Shown: positions 20,533-20,882 of the stretch, piece by piece | Position numbering within the stretch: position 1 is the stretch's first letter | Layout: every line of letters starts with the position of its first letter | Virus record (IMG/VR): IMGVR_UViG_3300009788_001058 | Span: 1 to 20,882 of that record | From: a virus | Length of the DNA: 20,882 bases | Strand: one strand, 5' to 3' | The notes under the pieces: model-generated | Told to the model about the DNA's origin: nothing | Databases searched by the model: none | The model's input: the letters and a program-made list of their open reading frames with translations, nothing else | Program-made: the position numbers and the translations under genes

Positions 20533-20882
20533 ATGGATAACGAAGAACTCGGTAGCATTATCGAGTACAGTGAGGACTTGGCCGACGCCGAGGCTCCGGA
20601 GCCACTGCCCCCCGGCGACAACTACGAGGGGCAGATCACCAAGGCCGAGGCCAAGTATAGCGTGACGAGTGGCAAGAAGTACGCCGCCGTGACGTTCCAC
20701 ATCAGTGTCGAGCAGTTCCCTGCGGACTACCCGTCCGATCAGAACCCCGACGGTGTCAGCATCATCGATCGGAGGGTGCCACTGGAGGACAAGGCTCGTG
20801 CTCGGTTCCAGTGCAAGCGTTTCGTCTTGGCCATTGGAGCACAGCCTGGCAAGCGGATCGATCTCAACGATTGGGTTGGTCA
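20533..20882 (+). CDS. Probable phage single-stranded DNA-binding protein, partial
   Basis: The frame is open for 116 codons to the window edge. It starts MDNEELGSIIEYSEDLADAE, then a beta-rich core (NYEGQITKAEAKYSVTSGKK, AAVTFHISVEQFP) and later RRVPLEDKARARFQCKRFVL. Small beta-rich proteins like this (gp2.5 or DUF669-type) commonly follow Sak4-like recombinases, and an acidic N-terminus is not unusual. The family is inferred from position and feel, not a clear motif. AGAAGGGA about 8 nt upstream sets the start. Codon third positions look more GC-rich than in the neighbours. Confidence 0.6.
   Translation, partial: MDNEELGSIIEYSEDLADAEAPEPLPPGDNYEGQITKAEAKYSVTSGKKYAAVTFHISVEQFPADYPSDQNPDGVSIIDRRVPLEDKARARFQCKRFVLAIGAQPGKRIDLNDWVG

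Noticed and set aside
1-20882. tRNA genes, integrase, attachment site
   Set aside because: No cloverleaf or T-loop signature and no recombinase motif were found by eye in either strand.

Overview
The window is a piece of a tailed double-stranded DNA bacteriophage genome, probably from an uncultivated phage. The evidence is a portal protein and a large terminase, a block of virion-type proteins, a phage recombination cassette (Fe-S nuclease, Sak4-like ATPase, probable ssDNA-binding protein) and dense overlapping genes. GC content looks close to half. Clear sigma-70-like promoters (TTGACA, 17 bp, TATAAT-like) and Shine-Dalgarno sites point to a bacterial host; I cannot name the host. I see no integrase, tRNA, CRISPR array or insertion sequence.

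Layout. Positions 1-11293 are one leftward operon (minus strand), read from about 11.3 kb down to the left edge. In order of transcription it holds a small protein, a low-complexity protein, a candidate small terminase, two small virion-associated proteins (one coiled coil), a short structural protein, a Cys-rich protein, three large beta-rich probable virion or appendage proteins (one with about 24 copies of a 20-residue repeat), the large terminase, and the portal protein, cut by the window edge. Nearly all genes overlap or abut (ATGA, TAATG). Positions 11306-12066 are a non-coding control region between the two arms. Positions 12067-20882 are rightward (plus strand) early or middle genes: an unknown 259-aa protein, a terminator, a short promoter-terminator unit, a cluster of small unknown genes with very small membrane peptides, a roughly 420-nt structured leader in front of a DUF932-like gene, a run of small unknown genes, and finally the recombination cassette.

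The most notable signal is a perfect 12-bp palindrome, CAACGTACGTTG. It occurs nine times between 11.86 and 19.5 kb and not at all in the leftward virion operon. Copies sit next to promoters, just after terminators, inside the structured leader and inside genes in more than one reading frame. This suggests a genome-wide DNA- or RNA-level site, such as a repressor or 'stoperator'-like element, specific to the rightward arm. A second notable signal is that all three strong rightward promoters start transcripts with a hairpin at or close to +1. One of these transcripts carries a three-codon minigene with an excellent ribosome binding site.
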